A model generated the notes under the pieces. That model was not told where the DNA came from. It saw only the letters and a list, made by a program, of their open reading frames with translations, and did not search any database. Shown one piece after another: positions 59,642-64,000 of a stretch of DNA of 64,000 nt (position 1 is its first letter; each line of letters begins with the position of its first letter). Origin of the DNA: Eucalyptus grandis (Eukaryota; Streptophyta; Magnoliopsida; Myrtales; Myrtaceae); contig NC_052614.1 in the NCBI RefSeq assembly GCF_016545825.1, positions 21,904,559 to 21,968,558 on the forward strand, read 5' to 3'. Made by a program: the position numbers and the translations under genes.

Positions 59642-61205
59642 CGATATCTGAGATAGTTTGGCTGAAAACTATAAAGCAAGCGCTTCTTGAGAGTCAACCC
59701 AAGCAATTTAATTATGTTTTATTTTTATTTATTGTTAAGATTATGTTTTGCAAAAAAAAAAAAAAGATTAACTTTTCTCTATTTCATCCAAATTAATTTT
59801 TTTAGGGATCACCTTTCAAGGGTTTAATCATCAAGGTCATCTATGAAGTTATCCTACAACTAGGGAGTTTTCTTCTTCCTATTTCTATTATTCACATTGA
59901 AGACACTGCTTCATGCTTCATTCAAGTTTTTTTTTTTTTTTTGGGGGGGAAGACAATTTTTTTGGCTAATTTTTTTTTAATCATGATTGCATTCCTAGTT
60001 ATGAATTTTTGCGATTCTTAGAAACTTGCAATTGATGTGTGAGTTAATTTTAATTTTGATTATGTTGATTTACTTACTGAGCACTAAAAGTCCTTTATTT
60101 TTGAATTATGTGTAAATCTAGAGAACATTCATGAAGTATGTGATTTTCTTAAATTTCACCCAAATTTTAGAATTTGTTTGATTTTCTCTTGAGGTGAAAT
60201 CCTAAGCTAAATCTAACTGAGAAAATGACTTAAGCAATTTTTGGATCAATTGAGCCTTTCAAGCTAACCTGTTTATTTATCCCTAATCATCACGTTGAGC
60301 TTTAATTATTACCCAATTTTTCATTGGCACCCATATATATTTAACCTAGTAGTTATCAAATTATATCATTGTCCCATGCCCTATGAACACGTTGATTTTT
60401 TTTTTGGATAAAAAATTATTTGAGCTTAATAGAAATTTGGGAGGAATGATGGAATATAAAAAAAGAAGCAAAAAAAAAAAAAAAAAAAAAAAGGAGAAGT
60501 GATTGCTATGGTTGTTTGGGGTGTATTGTCAAAAGAAAATTTGCTTTTATGTTCCGTATCCAACTTTCCATTGAGTGAGCCTTTTGAATACTTATTGTGT
60601 TGGAAATTTTCATGTTATATTAGGAAGGTCTTTGGGAGAAACTCTACCATAAAAAAATTTATAAAAAAAAAAGAATAATGATATATGGTGGTAGAAAAAT
60701 TATCTTGAAGGAATGAAATTGGATAGTGACATTGGCTCTAATTAGATTCTAGAAATCAACGTGTTGATGGGTGATTTGAGCTAAAAATTACCGTTATCTC
60801 ATCTTTAGCCCATCTTTACATTACAAATAGAGAAAAGTCTTATTGATTCTTGGTTGGATAATTAACTTACATTAGTGGAGAGAGGAATGATAAGCAAACC
60901 TATGAAGTTTGATCATAATTATTGAGAATTTTTTAGAGATTGCATGTCAATGTGAATTTATCTAGATTGCATATAATTCAAAAAAAAGAAAAAAAAAATG
61001 AGACTCTCACACACACATTTGGATCACATAGTTAGAACTGGTCTTAACTTATAAATCAATTTCAATGTTTGGATGAAATTTGTGTTTTCCTTTGAATTGT
61101 GAATTTGAGCAATTATGAAAAGATGTCATGGAGGAGGTTGTTAGCTTGAGTATGTGTTATGTCTTGATTTTGCTCGAGGACTAGCAAAATGTTAAGTTTG
61201 AGGGT
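59642..61205 (+). other. 3' untranslated part of the Athila-like element
   Basis: AT-rich with several A/T runs (59748, 59927, 60467-60495). No env-like third frame is visible. A purine-rich aagtttgaggg at about 61194-61204 is the likely polypurine tract next to the 3' LTR. Confidence 0.7.
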
Positions 61206-62368
61206 TTGATAACTCTATAAAAATAGAGTTATTTTACCTATTTTAGGCAACAATTAATGCGATTTCTATAAGAAAATATTTGAATTTTCTTCTGATTATT
61301 TGAATTTTCTTTATTTATGTAGAATAATGAGATATGGAGAATATAAGGAAAAAAATGGAAAAAATATCGGGAATTCAAATCAAGAAGTAGTGGAAGATAG
61401 ATATCAAATCAGAATCCTCTGATCTACTCCCTGATTTTATGCGCAATTGCTTGGAGCTTGGATATATCCTGAAAATGGGAGAACATTGAGAGGCATTGAG
61501 AGAGAAGTTAGGTTTTTTTTTTCGATCGTTTTTTTTTTTATTATTCTGAGATTTTTTCAAGTATTTTGAAGAAAAGGAAAAAGTGGTGATAGAATTCTCG
61601 TTCTTTGATTCAAGATGTTGAGTTTAATTTATATTTTTATTTCTTGTTCTACTATGTTCTAGTTTTCTTTTGCTAGGTTACATTGTAGCCTAACCAAGAT
61701 GATGTGAATTTCATGAATTTTATGTTTTGCAATTGATTTCATTCATGTGGGTTATATAATATTGTGCTTAATGCTTTTGAGTGAATGGCCCCCACTTGAA
61801 TGATCTGATTTTGATATTTGAGACTGAGAAGTGATAATATGCAATTGCTCATTATAATATATAACCATGAATTAAATGTGGATAGAGATATACCGCATTA
61901 TTTGTGTAACTTTCGGTGATAAGGTGATCTAAAAAGCTCACTGTAAGCTGTGAATATTCATAGTTTTTAATGCACTCAAGTTTATTTTAATTCGCATGGA
62001 GATATAGTGGATTAATAAGCTGAGTAGGTTTGCTATACCTAGAGATATGATAGTAAATAGATTAGGAAATTCCACTATCACATGTTTGATATCGTTCTTG
62101 AATCCATAACAATTTGAAATTCATATCTAGTGGTTATGGTGAAATCATATGCTCTAACATATTTATCTAATTGATTTACTACATTTAGTCTTCAAATTTT
62201 ATTTTTAATTTATTCTAAATTATATTTTAATATGTTAGATAAATTTTAGAATTAATTTATTTTAGTATTTAATTAGTTTATTAATCATCGATCTTCGTGG
62301 GACGATACTTTTCTTATCATTATATTACTTGTTCGACACGTTCATTTGCGTTTAGAATTTTACGAACA
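61206..62368 (+). repeat. 3' LTR of the Athila-like element
   Basis: 1163 bp; starts ttgataactctataaaaata and ends acgaaca, followed by the cttgt target duplication. It matches the 5' LTR throughout with scattered substitutions and short indels. Confidence 0.93.
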
Positions 62369-62672
62369 CTTGTGGTTGGCGAGGGTTGGCCAACAACCTT
62401 GCCGACTAGATCTAAAAAAAAAAAAAAAAGAGTAAAAAAACCATAAAAATATTTAAAAATATTATTAAAAAGTGCCACATCAACGCCGGTTATCCACATC
62501 AGTAATTTTTGGCCAAAATTGGTTGAATGGACTCCATTGGCAAGAAGTGAAAAGGTTTTTGACTGAATTGACAAAATGTGAAAATGTTTAGAACTCAATT
62601 GGTAAAATTGAAAAGTTTAGGACTAAATTGACAAAAGTGCAATAGGTTTAGAACTATTTGGACAATTTTCCC

Positions 62673-63799
62673 TTCACAATCCACATTAGCTAGAAATGTT
62701 AGCCTAGAAAAAGGAAAAAAAAATCCACATGCGACGTATCGTTTCTTAGTCTAAAAGTATATAACGGAATCTTATTTCAACATCTTAATTTTGTAACACG
62801 ACAATTAAAAAAGTTGATATTTGACCTCTTTGAAGCTAGTTGGTTAATTATTTTGAAGCTACCGGTTACTCCTTTTTAGAATACATATATACAGTCCAGA
62901 AACAAGAAAATACAAATTTTCAGATTATAAAATCCATCCACCTTGAAACACATTTCATGCAGACAATCCCCAGCTCAAACCACTCTACTCTTGTTGATTT
63001 TTCTTCTTTCTCGTTCTCTTGTTTTGGGGTTGTGATCTCTCCCCCACTGCATACGCTTACCGTTGATTTGCTAGACTTCTCAAGTCTTGGCAATGTAATG
63101 AAAGCACCCTGCATCTATCAATGACGCAGTCAAAGTTGGCGGGCAATAACAAATTCTGATGCGACCTACTGTGCTACATAAGAAATTGTCGAGGAAACTG
63201 ACCCCATTGACTTGGCATTTACCTGGAACTTTCGGTCGACCATCAGAAATTTCTAAAAATCAATTTCAGACTCCCAAAGTCCTTTTAGTTAGCAATGATT
63301 AGATCTCATACCATATTTGTGGTTTTACTTTGAACTGGAAAATGTAATTTGTTTTGAGGATTATGTTTTCTATTGTGTAGATTTGGACACTGCAGATTTT
63401 GTTCTTCTGCTATATATAAGTAGTTAGATTTTGTTCTTTTCAGATTTCAAATCGAAACGGAACCAACCTGAATCAATAGTTTTTAGCTAGGGTAGGTTGA
63501 CTGGTTCGGGCTAGGTTAATTTGTTGATGGACAGTCACATTTGTTATATCTAATTGACGTTCTGCCACAAAGCCCTTATGACAGTGTGTTAAAAGATATT
63601 ACACTCATTAATTCTATATATTCTAGAACTAATCTGTCGAAAGGAAACATTATGGTATAATCGTTAGAGTACAAGGTAAGCTCTCCAATCAGCAACACAA
63701 TACTAATATTCAATTTGCCATCAAATAATTTGAATGAAGAACGTATGTTTTTGCTTAAATAGGCGCCTTGCATAGTGATAATTTCTTTGTATACATAGC
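62673..63799. other. Intergenic, nothing recognised
   Basis: AT-rich DNA with short frames on both strands; no domain, splice pattern or repeat signature that I can support. Confidence 0.45.
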
Positions 63800-64000
63800 A
63801 ATGCGACATATATGCAACTATCTGATGGTAATTTCTTTGGGCGAGGGCATGGTCAAGGGGGAGCGTCGACCATCCAAGTGTGGCTAGGTGAGGCCTCCTC
63901 GCTAGATTTGAGGAGGCCGACCATCTCCTAGGCTAGGGTGGCCTCATTGCACCTCGCCTAAGTAAGGGTCAGCCTTGTCAAGGCTCGCTTGGGCAAGGAT
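63800..64000. mobile_element. GC-rich core of a MULE-like element, cut by the window edge
   Basis: Iterated gcgagggc, tgaggcc and ctcgcc(t)aag blocks are the same kind of sequence as 52.72-53.11 kb inside the MULE-like transposon. Only the left part lies in the window. Confidence 0.4.

Larger units (their letters stand above)
53117..62368 (+). mobile_element. Athila/Tat-like Ty3/gypsy retrotransposon, 9.25 kb, two LTRs, inactive
   Basis: LTRs: 53117-54268 and 61206-62368. The pentamer cttgt lies at 53112-53116 and 62369-62373 as target duplication. The primer-binding region follows the 5' LTR (tttggcgccgttg at about 54272), and a purine-rich aagtttgaggg precedes the 3' LTR. Internal order is gag, protease, RT, RNase H, integrase, as in Ty3/gypsy. 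All genes carry stops and frameshifts, most of them C-to-T or G-to-A changes. The Gag and protease sequences ([35 protein letters not shown]) point to the Athila/Tat branch. LTR sequences are highly similar by eye, so the insertion is not ancient. Confidence 0.93.
52483..62672. mobile_element. MULE-like non-autonomous transposon, split by an LTR retrotransposon
   Basis: The left part (52483-53116) starts gggaaaattatccaaaaagt. The right part (62374-62672) ends as its reverse complement, gggaaaattgtccaaatagt. About 200 bases of imperfect terminal inverted repeat are visible, including ccaattttgg(t/c)(t/c)(g/a)aaaat. Flanks cacaatc (52476-52482 and 62675-62681) fit a roughly 9 bp, partly decayed target duplication, as in Mutator-like elements. 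The core (52.72-53.11 kb) is GC-rich and iterates 'gcgagggc' and 'ccctcgcc'. No transposase is present. Other partial members are at 48062 and 63800. Confidence 0.7.

Overview
This is plant nuclear DNA from a woody-eudicot type genome, plausibly Myrtaceae (Eucalyptus or a relative). The pointers are a TIR-NBS-LRR gene in the style expanded there, S-protein-homologue genes, PEX4 and TOL9 exons with GT-AG introns, and several nested plant transposon families. The species call is inference; the plant origin is secure. I find no intact host protein-coding gene: every recognisable one carries stops, frameshifts or missing exons. Most of the window is transposable-element sequence of different ages. 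It contains one scaffold gap of exactly 100 N (15728-15827).

Left part (1-15.7 kb): two broken S-protein homologue (SPH) genes, at about 60-330 and 2955-3372; a 220-232 bp tandem repeat; an AC/ACAT microsatellite; a tRNA-like SINE with a perfect 16 bp target-site duplication (TSD); then a tangle of LTR-retrotransposon debris. The debris includes two diverged LTR copies in opposite orientation (11.27-11.93 and 13.89-14.56 kb) around a Ty1-copia solo-LTR-like block.

Middle (16-34.6 kb): the most structured host-derived region. The 3' half of a TOM1-like 9 (TOL9, ubiquitin-binding/ESCRT adaptor) gene is present twice as a 2.73 kb inverted duplication (16018-18749 and 27680-30408). Between the arms lie a copia LTR fragment, a truncated TIR-NBS resistance pseudogene, foldback MITEs and a decayed copia pol. 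On the right arm the TOL9 3' half lies directly downstream, on the same strand, of a PEX4 (peroxisomal E2 ubiquitin-conjugating enzyme) gene that has a nonsense codon and no visible last exon. Lesions shared by both TOL9 arms show that TOL9 was already broken before it was duplicated.

Right part (36.6-64 kb): a 6.2 kb L1-type LINE with a 12 bp TSD; a 3.0 kb solo LTR with a 5 bp TSD (itself hit by a 36 bp poly(A)-only insertion with a 16 bp TSD); a gypsy LTR with the start of gag; a gypsy gag remnant interrupted by a 5'-truncated LINE; a PIF/Harbinger-like MITE; and a 9.25 kb Athila-like Ty3/gypsy element inserted into a MULE-like non-autonomous transposon. The insertion order can be read directly from the target duplications.

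I see no evidence of a new functional system. The best candidate for a functional consequence is the TOL9 inverted duplication, which could give hairpin or antisense RNA if transcribed.
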